Shown here: positions 11,895 to 23,886 of the stretch, one piece after another
Layout of the letters: each line of letters begins with the position of its first letter
Numbering within the stretch: position 1 is the first letter of the stretch
Source of the DNA: Quercus robur
Lineage: Eukaryota > Streptophyta > Magnoliopsida > Fagales > Fagaceae
Assembly (NCBI RefSeq): GCF_932294415.1
Contig: NC_065536.1
Coordinates: 36,950,354 to 37,014,353 of the forward strand
Length of the DNA: 64,000 nucleotides
Reading direction: 5' to 3'
Made by a program: the position numbers and the translations under genes
The notes under the pieces: generated by a model
What the model was told of the DNA's origin: nothing
The model's input: the letters and a program-made list of their open reading frames with translations, nothing else
Databases searched by the model: none

Positions 11895-12355
11895 TTCTTT
11901 ACTCTTTCATTTGGCTTTTTAGAAGTTTTAACATCTAAATTTTGGGTGCAATATATGAAACTATTTTGACAAATTTCAATTGCTATAATCATGGATTATT
12001 CTTTTGAGGTAACCTATCTTTCTCTTATATTTTTTCTATTATGTAGTCATATGTTTTTTTGCTGATTCTTCAAATTTTTAAGCCTTTAAGAAGTTTAACA
12101 ACTTTATTTTTTATTCAATTTTTGCAATATTATATTTTTGTTTCTATTATGTAGTCATATGTTTTTTTTTTTTCAATAATTTCTAGGCACTGATTCTTAA
12201 CTCTTTCTTTTGGCGTTTTAGAAATTTTAACATCTAAATTTTGGGTTCATGTTTTGCAATATATGAAATTGTCTTGACAAATTTCAATTGCTATAGTCAT
12301 GCATTGTTCTTTTGAGGTAACCTATTTTTCTCTTATATTTTTTTTATTATTAGGA
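11895..12355. repeat. Diverged tandem duplication, about 299-bp period
   Basis: ACATCTAAATTTTGGGT occurs at 11931 and again at 12230. Both are followed by a TTTGACAAATTTCAATTGCTAT-type stretch and TTTTGAGGTAACCTAT. The copies differ by indels and are older than the 293-bp duplication in the same Helitron. Confidence 0.75.
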
Positions 12356-12959
12356 GCATTCCAAGTGCTTAGATTGGTCATCTTTTATCTCGATTAAAAC
12401 TCTATGGCCTTTCAACTGGTACAGCCTTCTTCTTCTTCTTACATTCATATATTCCGAAATCTATTCTTTCCAATGCATTTATTTGTTGTCATTCTCTAAC
12501 GAAGTCAATTTATTCATTTGATATGCATTTTTGATGTTGCTTTTTTACATGTTAAAATATTATAATTATTGCCTATAACACTAAATTAGCTTTTCCAATT
12601 CTCCAAAAAAAAAAAAAAAAAAAAAAATCCAAAACCTATTGCTCTAATGACTCTTTCTAAGTGTTAGTGTCATTTCTGAGTATAAATAATTATTGTTTTC
12701 TATATAAAAACTTCTATAGTTTTTATTTTCTTATTTTTGGGTTTTTTTGTTGCATTTTATATGGCAAGAAAAAACTTAGGATTTTGCAAACAAATTGAGC
12801 AATGGGAGGGATTATATTATATTAAAAAAATGATCGAGACTTTAATTTTCATTAAAGAAAGGATGCCACTGATAATAGACATGGCATGCCTAACATTATT
12901 GGTGTTAGTATTTTTTTCCCCTCTTAAATTGTAACTTATTTTTTCAAGTGATCATAACT

Positions 12960-13231
12960 ATAGTGATGAGGGCTCAAATGCATATTCTATCGCTCAAAAT
13001 GACCCTCCAGGAAACTCCATTGAGAGGCGCGTGCACTTTGAATGTACTGGAAGAATGGGAGCTAGGAAATATCTAAGGAAAAGCTGTTGCCATCGCATTA
13101 AATGCCCTGCAACTAACTTTCTGGCCTCATTTATGTGGAGAGGACCCCTAAACAGTGCTGCCTTGGCTATCACAACTCACAGAAGGCCTAAAAGGGTGTT
13201 TGATGGGACAAGCACTCGAGTAGCAGTTTAA
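12960..13231 (+). other. Unrecognised coding-like fragment near the Helitron 3' end
   Basis: One frame stays open to a TAA at 13229 with balanced amino-acid use (NDPPGNSIERRVHFECTGR, later FLASFMWRGPLNSAA). This is unlike the low-complexity AT-rich surroundings. I recognise no family. It may be another captured exon. Confidence 0.25.
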
Positions 13232-14266
13232 ATGATTAACAAGTGTAGGATCAAGATGGTCAAAAGGGAACTATATATTATAAGAGATTCTCCATGGATA
13301 AGAGATTGGAAATCACAAAAGTAACACTGTAGCAATCAAGAACCGACTCTATAACCAAACTTGTAAGGAATATATAAGAACTGATCTCCTCAGATTGTGC
13401 CGAGGACGATATTCTCTAATTTAATTCAATCCGTTTCTCTGTTCTTGTCTATTGAGCCCACTTTATTTGTGATCCAACTCATTTTTACCCAGTTTTCCGA
13501 CCCACTCTCTACAAATTCATTGTTTTGGGCTTTTTGGGCCTAGGTCTATCCATCGTTTGGGTCAGGGACTCAAATCCGGTCCTTCCACTAACTTTAAGCA
13601 AATTTAAAATTTTTGTTCAACTAATCCGTGCATTGCACGGGTTAGTGACTAGTTTCATTAAATATACTCCCAAAGTAAGTTAGAGCTCTATGCAATAAAT
13701 ACAATAACCCTTAGCCACAAAAGAATGGAGGCCTGAATAAATAATTACATATCATCAACTTATCCCATTAGTGGAAATAAAGTCATAACCACTATTAGAT
13801 ACAAAAGAATTGAGTCAAGCCTACTCTAAGTTATACATCATCAATTATCTCCATCACAAAAGTCAGCCTCCATTAGCAGTTTGTCTAACTATTGCTAGCC
13901 ACCAAAAAGCTGTCTCAAAACGATAGTTGCCTACTCTGAAAAAGTTTGTAAAATTATGGAATGAGACAGAGCCCAGTAAGTAGCATAATTAATGGGGGTG
14001 GGGAAAATGCAAGTTTCATAACGATGAATAGTTTACAAAGCATGTTATAATTCGGGAATTTCCAAGTAAATTCTTTGAAACCATTTCCATAAATAATATG
14101 ACAAGAATGAATAAATTGACAGCACAAAACTTCTCAAGATGCTCTCATGAAATTACATAATATATATTCCTTAAAATATCTCAACATGAAACTACATGCT
14201 ATACACTGTGAGCAATAACAACATTGTTCCAAACTAGAAAATCTAACCCAAGGCCACATGACAACC

Positions 14267-14400
14267 ACCAACACAAAATTGGAACTAATCTACCGACACA
14301 AAGCCGGAACTCATCGCCAACACAAAGCCGGAACTAATATGCCAACACAAAGCCAGAACTCATTGCTGGAAGCCAAAACTAATAACCATCACAAAGACAG
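14267..14400. repeat. Short degenerate repeats inside the Tekay-like LTR
   Basis: Units of about 25 bp with the core CAACACAAAGCCGGAACT recur at least five times with substitutions. They lie in the part of the LTR right of the Helitron. No ORF is associated. The rest of 13653-15600 is AT-rich LTR sequence with no gene signal. Confidence 0.7.
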
Positions 14401-15883
14401 GTGCTAAGATACCAAGGTCACGCAGACTATAGTATCTAGCTGGGTAATCACACGTCATAACTCAAGGGTAAAAACATAAAGAGCTCATAGTTTACATGAA
14501 ATTAAAACACAGTTCAATTTCAAGTAGTTTTACAAAAACTTTTGAAATATCCAAAATATTCACAAAGTTCTCAAAGCCTTCAAACTTACTTCTTGTCAAG
14601 AAGATTTTGTATCAATTTTCTCAAATATCAAAGCATCTTTAATTTTGCAAATAATGCAATAAGAAATAAAATCCATTCTCAAGAATTTAATCAAAGGTGC
14701 TAATCTTTTCCATGCTAAAATCATGCATTTTCCTATATGCATTGCCAAATACGATGCCATTTTCACAAATAATCAAATATATTAAAGTTACAACATAAAG
14801 CTTTCCAGGAAAATATAGTTTCCATAAACAATTTCCCAAAATGTGTTTAACCCAAAAATAATGCTTTATGTGGTTATTTTCCAAAAATATCCCATTAAAA
14901 AGCTACTTACCTTGCAACTCGCAAAAGCCTAAATTTCCAATCTCCAAATAAGATTAGTTAGAATCTAAAAAATATCAAGCAAACTTATCATAATAGGCAT
15001 AAAGCTTGACATTGCATCTAGCTATGAGTTAGAAATTGCTAACTAAGAAATTAATTAGGCAAGCCTAGCATTTAACCTCACAAATAATGTATTCCATTTC
15101 CAAGTTTCTCAACAATTTCATTACATGGCATAGACTCCAACTTATCATCATGTCATTCCAAGCTTCACCTTTACCATAAGAGATCCTAACACTTTATGAA
15201 TTTCTTCCTCAATATACATGTCATTTTCAAGAGACCTATAAAACAACAACTTATATAATAATACCCACCATTACAAACCCTAAATGTAAATCCTCCACTA
15301 GCTCCAAATACACAATAAAAATTAGATTCATCAACTATTTCATATTAGAAAGCCAAAACTCCCAAATCTTCACCACTTAGCTAACCACAATTGTTAAAAT
15401 CATAAACCCACTCATCAAATACATCCACCAAGACCAAAACCCATACATATAAACACATGAATATCACTTCCAAAGCCCATAAATCATATGAACATCATTA
15501 TCAAAACTTAGATAAGGAGAACCTCTAGCAAAAGCATAATACCCATAAAAAGATTAGAAATTTTTACCTCAAAAAGTAGAGATGAGTGAGCCTTAGCTTT
15601 TCCTATGAAGTTTTCTAGTGATCCTTGCCGGAAAAATAATGGTGGAGGTGGTGCTTTGGAGTGTACTGGTGGGAGAGTGGGGAAGAGGAGTGTATGTGTT
15701 GTTGAGAAAAAGACAGAAGCAAATGAGTAGAGAGGTGACCGGCCAAGAGGGTGAGATATGAGGTGATATTGGTGAGATTGTGTGGTTGAGGGGAGTGGGG
15801 TAGGTGGGTCACACGTGTGGCTCCTTAAAAATAAATATTTGACTTCCTTTTTTTTTCCCCTTGATTTGGGTTGGGGCGTTACA

Positions 15884-17436
15884 AGCGTCGTGCATGTGAT
15901 TAGGCTATAGTAGGAGTGACCTTGCATCTAGCCAGGAATCCTCCATCATATGGGTTGTTGCATATCTCACTCTAGGTGACACAATCAAGTGCAGCGTCGA
16001 TGGTAGCCAGCTGTGTTAGAACAACTCTAGAGATGATATCGAGAGACCACGCCAATGCCTTGGGATATAGTGTCATCAAAAGGCTAATGTAATATGCCCA
16101 CAGGGTAGGAATGTACTCGTACACCCACCATATCAAAATTTTCCAAAAGCACTTAAGGCTCTTGAAATCCTAGCATGATGCTCACCTCAAGTAAGAGATG
16201 AAAAATTCGTAGGAAAGGGACCCCAATCATAGGCCTTTATGACAGATACTACTCTTATGGCCGCTAGTAGCCTACAAGTCAGCACCGATTTGTTGTTTCC
16301 AAGAAGACAGTTGCCGACAGAGTAAAAGAAAAACCTCCTGAGGATCATGTCGTCTGGCTCCCGCTCCTAGGGTATGTGCATCACTAGCCATTGCATGCGG
16401 ATTTGAGGCTCACAAGTAGGTCCAAAGTACTTTCTAGCCGTCGAGGTAAGAGGGTAAGCTACACCCAAGAGCTCACACATATTTGCGAAGCTCACAAACT
16501 TAGTTGAGATTGGCTCCCTTCCAAATCTAAGGCCCAAGATAGCCAATCAGTAAAAGGGAAGGACGGCATTCTCCTTGCAACTTAAGTGAAAGTTGCCCGT
16601 CTCGACGTGGAATCGCTGTACTAAAGCCTCAGATAGCCTGTGCCTTGTAGCGCAAAGAAGAATGCTAAGGAATGACTCAAGTCCCTGCTCAATCAGGAAG
16701 GTGCAATATCACGCATGGGTCTTCTTACCAAACAGACGCCCACAAAATAAGGACCATGCTTCCATCCATGTCACTTATCAGCGCCTTACATTCAGAAGCA
16801 AAGAGAAGCTATTTATATGCACATATATACATGTTAATTTGATAGATGAGAAAGGAAGAATAAGCGTACCTGGACCTTTCGTGCCTAAGGGGAAGAATGT
16901 GTCTTCAGCCCATTTTGAAGATAGGTGTCGCTGATGCTTTCATCTACTTTTCCTGTGTAGGCCTCTAAACCATCCTGACATGGTGGGAATCTCAACCTGT
17001 GTGTGCTATGCCTAGGAGCACCCGAGGTTAGCCTAACCTTGTCATCGGTGTCCAAGTCTACATCTATGTCAAACATGGGCTCATCCTCAAGCTCATCGCC
17101 TTCTGGGCCTCTCTAATCCCCGAGACAGACAAATCGTGAAAAGCCCCCACTAGAAGCACTGTGAGACTGCGAAGAGGCACTGACCGTCTCAACTAAGCAT
17201 CAACTCCTGGTACGATATGCAAGGCTGATGCCCTCTCCGGGTGTGATCTTGTCAGCTCCCTTATCATAGTGTCTCTGAAGGGATCGAGCTATGAGCTCCC
17301 CAACTGAAACAGTGTCATCGTCACTCCCAGATGAATCTCCTCTAGACGGAGTGAAGACCGGAACCTTCCCGTGGTCCCCACCAAATCTTTGTCGTCTAGA
17401 CATAATCTGCAAGACAAATTCATGATTAATTGGCAA
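15884..17436 (-). pseudogene. Plant-mobile-domain-like gene remnant, 5' portion
   Basis: On the minus strand an ATG-initiated stretch (17436-17200) begins MPINHEFVLQIMSRRQRFGG. Further frames (17076-16885 and on to 15890) continue it with several stops. Between about 16660 and 16250 the translation gives LVQRFHVETGNFHL, ILGLRFGREPI and IKAYDWG. These resemble the core of the plant mobile domain (transposase-derived, also found in MAIL1-like proteins). Stops and a likely intron near 16875 make it a pseudogene. A promoter-like TATAAAT upstream (19126-19120, minus) could have served it. The family call is from weak similarity. Confidence 0.42.
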
Positions 17437-17545
17437 GTCCAGATTAAATGGAAAACTGAGCAGACAAGTAAGTATGTTTAAACCCTACTACCTAATGCGC
17501 ATCATGCATGATCTTACCTAGCATACTCTTTGCTAACATATCTCT

Positions 17546-18490
17546 CAGGGTTTGATTCGGCTGTGCTCGTTAAATCCTAGTTTTTATCTCAAAATACCTT
17601 TTTATCAAAGTATCTCTCTTGGGGCTTGATTCGAATGTGCTTGTTTAATCTTGTCTATCTTTCAAGATTTGATTCAATTGTGCTAGTTTAATTTCATAAG
17701 GGTTTGATTCGACCGTGCTTGTTTAACTCAAGGTTTGAGTATTCTACGCTTTGTGTGTCGTGCTTACCTTCCAGGAATTATCTTACAGTAGTCCATAATT
17801 CTTTCTAGTGTTTGATCTGACCATGCTCATTTAATCCTATTTATCTTTCGAGATTTGATTCGACCATGCTCATTTAATTTCATGAGGGTTTGATTCAATC
17901 GTGCTTGTTTAATCCGAGATTTGAGTATTCTACGCTCTATGCGTCGTGCTTGCCTTCCAAGAATTATCTAATCTCAGTCCATAATTCTTTCTAGGGTTTG
18001 ATCTAACCGTGCTTGTTTAATCCTGTCATCGGTTCGAGATTTGATTCGACCGTGCTCGTTTAATCTCATGAGGGTTTGATTCGGCCATACTCATTTAATC
18101 CTATCTTTGATCCTATCCTATGTTGTTTTCTCTTCATTAAGTTTTCTCCTAGGATTTGATTCGGCCATGCTCGTTTAATCTTATGCTTTGACCCTATCCT
18201 ATTTTTGATTCTACCTCTATCATGTTCCTTTCTAGGTTTGATTTGGCTGTGCTCGTTTAATCCTATCTTTGATCCTATCCTACGTTGTCTTATATTCATC
18301 AAGTTCTACCGGGGTTTGATTCGGCTGTGCTCGATTAATCTTATCTTTGATCATATCTTAGGTTGTTTATTTTTAACAAGTTCCTTTCTTGGGTTTGATT
18401 CAGCCATGCTCATTTAATCCTGTCCATCTTATTTCTCATCCTTATCAAGGTTTCTCTCTCAAGGTTTGATTCGGCTGTGCTCACTTAATC
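17546..18490. repeat. 15-copy dispersed array of a 27-bp motif
   Basis: The consensus GTTTGATTCGGCCGTGCTCG followed by TTTAATC occurs about 15 times. From about 17621 to 18100 the copies come in triplets that themselves repeat every 185-190 bp, linked by a TTGAGTATTCTACGC..GTCGTGCTT segment. From about 18155 to 18490 single copies recur every 65-80 bp. No ORF runs through it. Confidence 0.85.
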
Positions 18491-18499
18491 CCACGTTTT

Positions 18500-19204
18500 C
18501 AAAACCATTATCATCATGATTTTAACCTTTCAAATACTCTGTTTTATCATGCATAGCTTTTTTTTATGTTTTACCTAGCATTTCCCGTAGTTTTCATAGT
18601 TTTTAACCATGTATTCATAGCATCATCCATTTGCACGTTCGTAAATGTTCCCTAAAAATTTAAAATCTCCCCGTATGGATGAGTGTGTGTAAACTTAGCT
18701 CTACATGTATGTGTGTGTATATATATATATATATATAGATATATGGATGCACATTTATGTGCATGCATGCATGTATGTACATGTGAAAGCATGCAAGTAT
18801 GTTTATGTTTATACATTTACTTATGCATGTGAGCAAAAAATATTTTCCAGCATCATCATAACATAAATGATAAAAACACAAAAAATATAAATACCAAAAA
18901 TATAATAAATGCTAGCATGCTTTCCTAGATGCATTGATACTAACATATTTGTTGGAGTTAAAGAAAAATATAAACACTTACCTCAAGCGTAAAATAGGAC
19001 TCTGAAGTTGAAGCCAGGAACTGGACTCACTAGACCAAGACTCACCTTAAAGGAAAGTTTTTGAAGTGAGAAAAATCGAAAAAATGAAGGAGGATGACAA
19101 AATAGGAGCTTTGGGGCCCATTTATAGGGACTATACAGTTTGGGCAGGCCGGCACACCCTTTGGGCCGTTGGGTCTACCCGGCGCACCCTTTAGGGCTGC
19201 CAGT
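18500..19204. other. Non-coding stretch between the motif array and the LTR-like copy
   Basis: It holds a TG/TA microsatellite (about 18703-18740), AT-rich filler and the promoter-like segment listed separately. I see no gene. Confidence 0.5.
19120..19126 (-). promoter_or_regulatory. Possible TATA box, minus strand
   Basis: TATAAAT lies in a GC-richer stretch. About 90 nt downstream (minus sense) is an exon-like segment ending TTTAAG|GTGAGT, a good splice donor. It faces the motif array and the mobile-domain remnant, so it may be the promoter of that old element. Confidence 0.35.
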
Positions 19205-20262
19205 CAGCGTTGACCGGGTCTAGGCCCATATCCATAAACCTAGGCCTACAACAAAGGGTTTGGATTAGTTCCTTTATGCATGCGTTTGCTTTGCTATGTG
19301 TTTATGCCTTCTTTCCCCTTTTCCATGCTTTTGTGTTTGAATCCATGCTTGTATGCTTAGATCTCGTTTCTTGCATCCTTGCCATGCTTCACATGTCATG
19401 TTTCCTTTTGTGGGTTTGTGCTTGTTGGTCTTTAGGGCCTTCTTGTTTGTTTGGTTGAATCATTTTCGCTTTTGTAGCTTGTTTGGATACAACCATGTGT
19501 GGGAATACATCCTAGTGATGTTGGTTTGCTTGTTGCTTACCCCATTTCCCTTTTTTTTTTAGTTTTGCATGTTAGGGTTTCTCATGTTAGCCCCTCTTTG
19601 TGCCTTATAACATGCCTACCCTTCCCATTTGTGTGATAACATGCTTTGCTTCCTTTGTGCTTGTTATGTGTGCTTTGTGCCATCTTGTTTGGTTTTCTTT
19701 TCTTTGTTTGCATCTTTGCATCCTTATCTTTATGTTCAAGTATGTGTCTTTGCGTGGTTGTTTGTGTCATCAAGCTTAGTTCCTACACATAATCTTGTGT
19801 AGGTTCATACCCATCTTTTATACACGAGATCTTGATTCCCTTTTAGGAACTTTGCTTGATGGCACGTATGTCATCCATACTCCAATATAATGGAACTATG
19901 GACCCCAATCCAAACCCACATTTGTCCTTCTAGGACACATTTTCTTGCTTTTTTGCTTGATAACATGCTTGTTTGCCCCCTTTGTGTGCTTTCTTTCCTT
20001 TATTTGCCCCTTTGTGTGCCATCTTTTGTTTGCTCATCTTTTGTTTGACTTGTCTGCTGGCTTTTTATTTCTTTTGTTGTTGTATGTACACGCTTGGAGC
20101 GAGGGTACAACTTCGAAGACGCAAGCTAAAAGGACAGATGCAAGCTAGACTAGGCTTTTCTTTCCTATACCTTACTTGGGTCGCATTTCTTAGGTATGGC
20201 AATGTTTGATGTATATTTCCTATACCTTGCTGACCCTACCCTTGGAATGTTGGCAATGTCTA

Positions 20263-21330
20263 TGAAAGCTCGAAAATGTGTTAAAAAACATAAAAGCTGT
20301 TTAGACCCCCAAATAAAAGTTACGGCTTGATAGATTTTACACTAACTTAATTCTAAGTGCAGAATAGTGTAAATGCAAGCGGATAAACAAACAAGCTACT
20401 CTAACACATATTCATATAATTACAGTAGTAAAATGAAATGTAAAAGAGTATGGAAGAAGAATGCAAACACAGATAACACGCCGATGTGTTATCGAAGAGG
20501 AAACCGAAGAACTCAGCGAAAAACATCTCCGTCGTCCTCCAAGCGGTAATTGATCCACTAGATAATCAATTGGGATACATGGGTTAGCAAGAGACCCTCT
20601 AAGCCTAATCTACCCACTGTACCTAAGCCCTCCAAGCTCCTACTCCAACAAGGCTTCTCAGAATCGTATCTTGTCTAGCTCTCTGGATCCCGCAACAAGC
20701 TCCATGTTGCATCTGCCAACCTTGGCATCTTCCAATGCTTCCCAGCAACACCAAAAATACTCACTACACTCTGAAAAGGTGTGGATTGTGTTTGAGTACA
20801 AATATCCTTTCAAGGTATGATAATGGGAGAGGGAAGGAGAAAAGGCTACAATGATTTCTCACTAAGGATGAGTAGCTCTCTCTCTCTAAAAGATGGGTGT
20901 GTATGTTGTAGAAAACTTATCTAGGGTTTTTCTCTCTGAATGGCTTCTTTTACATTTGTGGGTAATGAGGGTATATATAGTATGGGTGAAAGGTAAGAAA
21001 ATCACACTTAAAAATCCTCCAGACAGAATGTTTCGCGACTGTCTCACGGGAAGGCCTTACCTGCGAGACACTCGCGAAAACTACAGTCTGACACGACTCT
21101 TCAGCTTCCAGTCATGTGCTCCTCACGTGCCTCTTTCGCGGCTTAGCTTCTCGCGAGCTTCTCGCGAAATCCATTAATTCTTCATTTAAGCTTGAGTCTT
21201 CACCAATTTAATACTAAACCCAATACAATAAAATCCCACAAAATACAAGGAACAAAATTAAAGTAATTACAACACTTTTTGTCATGGAATAAAGCTAACA
21301 TAAAACATAGTTGTAAATCACAACTTTATA
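20263..21330 (-). mobile_element. Solo LTR (family A), 1,068 bp
   Basis: It begins TGAAAGCTCG and ends CAACTTTATA, a CA tip mutated to TA. It is flanked by perfect GTCTA duplications (20258-20262 and 21331-21335). The full-length relative at 33174-34300 confirms both edges. It has a palindromic TCGCGAG-rich segment near 21030-21170. Its general layout resembles the SIRE-like LTRs at 51509 and 58244 read in minus orientation, so it may be Copia; that is inference. Confidence 0.88.
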
Positions 21331-21360
21331 GTCTACTTTATCTTCTTGCTCTGTGTACTT

Positions 21361-21475
21361 GCATTGTGCATGATATATGTGTGTGTGTATTTATATATAT
21401 ATATATATATATCTGCATTGTGCATGATATATGTGTGTGTGTATTTATATATATATATATATATATATCTGCTTG
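21361..21475. repeat. Tandemly duplicated microsatellite
   Basis: GCATTGTGCATGATATATGTG plus (TG)n and (TA)n occurs twice in a row with a unit of about 57 bp. The element's other copy (near 32150) has one short version. Confidence 0.8.
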
Positions 21476-21762
21476 TTTATGGGTTGTCATGCACTTTGTA
21501 TGATGGACTTCCATGGTTAGGAGAGTGACACTCTCATAATTGTGGGTGCTCTTAACCTTGTATTGTGGGTATGCGCTCAAGGCGACCGCCGTAGGTGCAT
21601 ATTCATACTACATTATGTGCATGATCATCACGGTGTGATTGTTTCAATCCATGTCAGCTAGTGACATTGGTTTCCCCGTGTATGCGACATGCATCAATAT
21701 GTTTGATGCTTTGGTGGGGTTCGGCTCGCCCGAGTATGAACATGTTGAAGCGCGTTGTATAC

Positions 21763-23143
21763 TGTTGGAAAAACATAGTTTGTATCGTATATAAAACATA
21801 TGCAATGGAAAATTAACGAATCTACTTCATTCGCAATTGGTAACATGTACTATGTAAATTTCAGAATTTAAGAACAAGAGTGTGTACCTTGGTGCGGTGA
21901 AATTCAAAACCAAAGATTAGAAGTATTTGGGAACACTTTTAATCTTCATTCCAATTCCACTTGTGCCCACGAAGTGTGGTCTCTCAATTAGGTTATATGT
22001 ATGTGTTCAAGGGAGAATAAGAGAGTGGTTTACACTAACATACACATAATTTCATTCTCTTATAAAATTCTGTATGTTTCTCTCCTTATAACTGATTATT
22101 TAATTGGGCTAGCCTTTTGGGCCATTCCAATTGCGCTCTAGTATGTGGCTTGGAGTAGGACCAAAATGGAACGAATAAGGCACTAGCTCCAATAGGTTTT
22201 GGGCTTTTCTATCAACTCTTGACAAGCTCAAAATTACCATTAATTATATTTAATACTACTATATAAATATAATTGCACTCTAGGCCTTATTAGTAAATTA
22301 TACCCCAATACTTTATTATACATTCAACCCCTTCATAAAATATTTGTAGTAATATAAAGTCATGAATGTTGACTACCACTTTGAAGATTACTACATTTTA
22401 ATCCTTGAGTACCCGGTTTAATCCTTTAAGTTATTCATATATTTATGAAATCCAATTTTATAAATATGTACTTTAGTAACTCCTTACTAAAGTGGTTAGG
22501 CCTAACACTCTGAATAACCAAACCCATTAAACTTATCTCAAGAGAATATTTTATATCTCTGTTAAGAGATTATGAATTCCATCTTGAAAATATATATTCC
22601 TTCAACACTAAATGTGGCTGCCCAACATTCTGAGGTTTTGATTGTGACTTTAGATCTCACTCCTGATATATCAAAGCAACCTACACTTCATGATTAGGTT
22701 GCTTATTCTCTTAGGATTAAGAGTTGATGTAAATAGAAGTCGTCAGATTTATTATTCATTTAACAGTCGTTAGTAGAATAATAAATCTCATAACGGTCCA
22801 GTTCAATATGTCTTAACACTTAAAACATATCAACTAGAAGTCTCAACTTCCGTGATCATGACAAATCATCTTAGTTGATATGTTATAGTCTTTGCAGATG
22901 AAATGCCCAATTTCATCACCGACTACGAACTAAAATTCTGAGTTTACAAAGAACTTATGATTTATATCTTCTGTGACTAAATCACATACTATGCATCTTA
23001 TGAACTATATGATAATGTCCAAATATTCATGTTACCATTATTTTAGATAATAATAAAACAACTTTATTAATCATAACATAATGTTGTACATAATGTCACA
23101 CATAGCATCATACAATAGGATTTAAAGGGCACATATCCTAACA
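21763..23143 (-). mobile_element. Copia-type solo LTR, 1,381 bp
   Basis: It runs from TGTTGGAAAAAC to ATATCCTAACA, flanked by perfect TATAC duplications (21758-21762 and 23144-23148). On the minus strand it reads TGTTAGGATATG...TTTTCCAACA, the usual Copia LTR tips. The empty site can be read in copy 2 of the host repeat. No internal domain remains. Confidence 0.9.
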
Positions 23144-23886
23144 TATACACAGGAACAAAACCCTACCGGCGTGCCATAGCACACCAAACATGAAACTCTG
23201 CCTGGTTTTTATCATGAAAATGGGGCACCTTTATTGCAATATTCTCACAACAAAAACTTGGTGAGGAAAGTGTTTTGTGTACTATGATGCACCTGAGATG
23301 AAACGCTGTCAGATTTCCACCATGAAAATAAGGCGAAATGCTGTTGGATTTTCGTCGTTGAAATTTGGCAATGATTCCAAAAATGTGCTAGTGAAGCATT
23401 GATTTAGACCATACTCCTTCCAAAATCAAACCTCAAAGCCCATTTCTGTTAAAGTTCCAAAAGTTAACGCCAATAGCTTGTTTTTAATTGCCAATGTCCG
23501 AACATTAAGATTTTATCAAAATAAAGAACTGTCTCTAGATAGGCATTGTGGGGTGCCTAACACCTTCCCTGCATGTAACCAGACTTCCAAACCTAAGAAT
23601 CAAGATCTTTTACCTATCCATGTTAGATTTGGAAAAACGACCTTTTTCTTAGCCTCGGATTGGTAATAAAATCAAATAAAGTCAGGTGACTAGTCACACC
23701 TTAGAAAAAACCCAATGATTGGTGGCGACTTTACTTACCTTTGGTAATAATAGGTTAAAATTGACTTATTCAAGTCACACACTAGAGGTTTCTACCCTCA
23801 TTTCGTAGCACCCGAGCTCGAAGAAGCCGCCTCAGGGAGCATGAGCATCGTTGCAATGGGTGGTCGATAACCGTGAGGCATCGACA

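Larger units (their letters stand above)
8777..13652 (+). mobile_element. Helitron, about 4.9 kb, with gene fragments
   Basis: The 5' tip is TCTATATATATA followed by AAAACCGAAGCC. The 3' tip has a short hairpin (CCGTGC-ATT-GCACGG, 13626-13640), then GTTAGTGACTAG ending in CTAG. It lies between A and T, the Helitron insertion rule. No Rep/helicase ORF is present, so it is non-autonomous. It carries a DUF4283 fragment, an F-box-associated fragment, an unassigned fragment and internal duplications. A subterminal block from near 8825 recurs near 11410, so it may be a composite of two Helitrons. Confidence 0.72.
8659..15883. mobile_element. Old Tekay/Del-like solo LTR, split by a Helitron
   Basis: The left tip is TGTCACGCCC (8659) and the right tip GGGGCGTTACA (15883): the inverted TGTnACGCCCC ends typical of Tekay/Del chromovirus LTRs. 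Flanks are AGCAC and AGCGT, matching at 3 of 5 positions with both mismatches transitions, so an eroded target duplication is possible. Subtracting the Helitron (8777-13652) leaves about 2.35 kb, a normal Tekay LTR size. No coding domain or second LTR is present. Orientation is uncertain; TGTAACGCCCC at the right end suggests minus. An unclassified TIR element is the alternative. Confidence 0.5.
19205..23886 (+). mobile_element. LTR-like repeat family, copy 1, carrying two solo LTRs
   Basis: From AGGCCTACAACAAAGGGTTT to GGCATCGACA this matches the reverse complement of 31078-33168 plus the start of the right-hand remainder. Landmarks are shared in order: GGTTTGGAT, the microsatellite region, GGTTTCCCCGTGTATGCGAC, AAAACCCAATGATTGGTGGC and the GCATCGACA end. 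Two unrelated LTRs interrupt it (20263-21330 and 21763-23143). TTGGTGGCGACT resembles the primer-binding site of Tat/Ogre elements but lies about 170 bp inside the shared end. No protein domain is present. The family is probably a non-autonomous LTR element; its left edge is not resolved. Confidence 0.6.

Noticed and set aside
17546-18490. Regular repeats that look like a CRISPR array
   Set aside because: Repeats are degenerate, spacing is uneven with a higher-order period, spacers are related to each other, and the genome is a plant. It is a repeat array.
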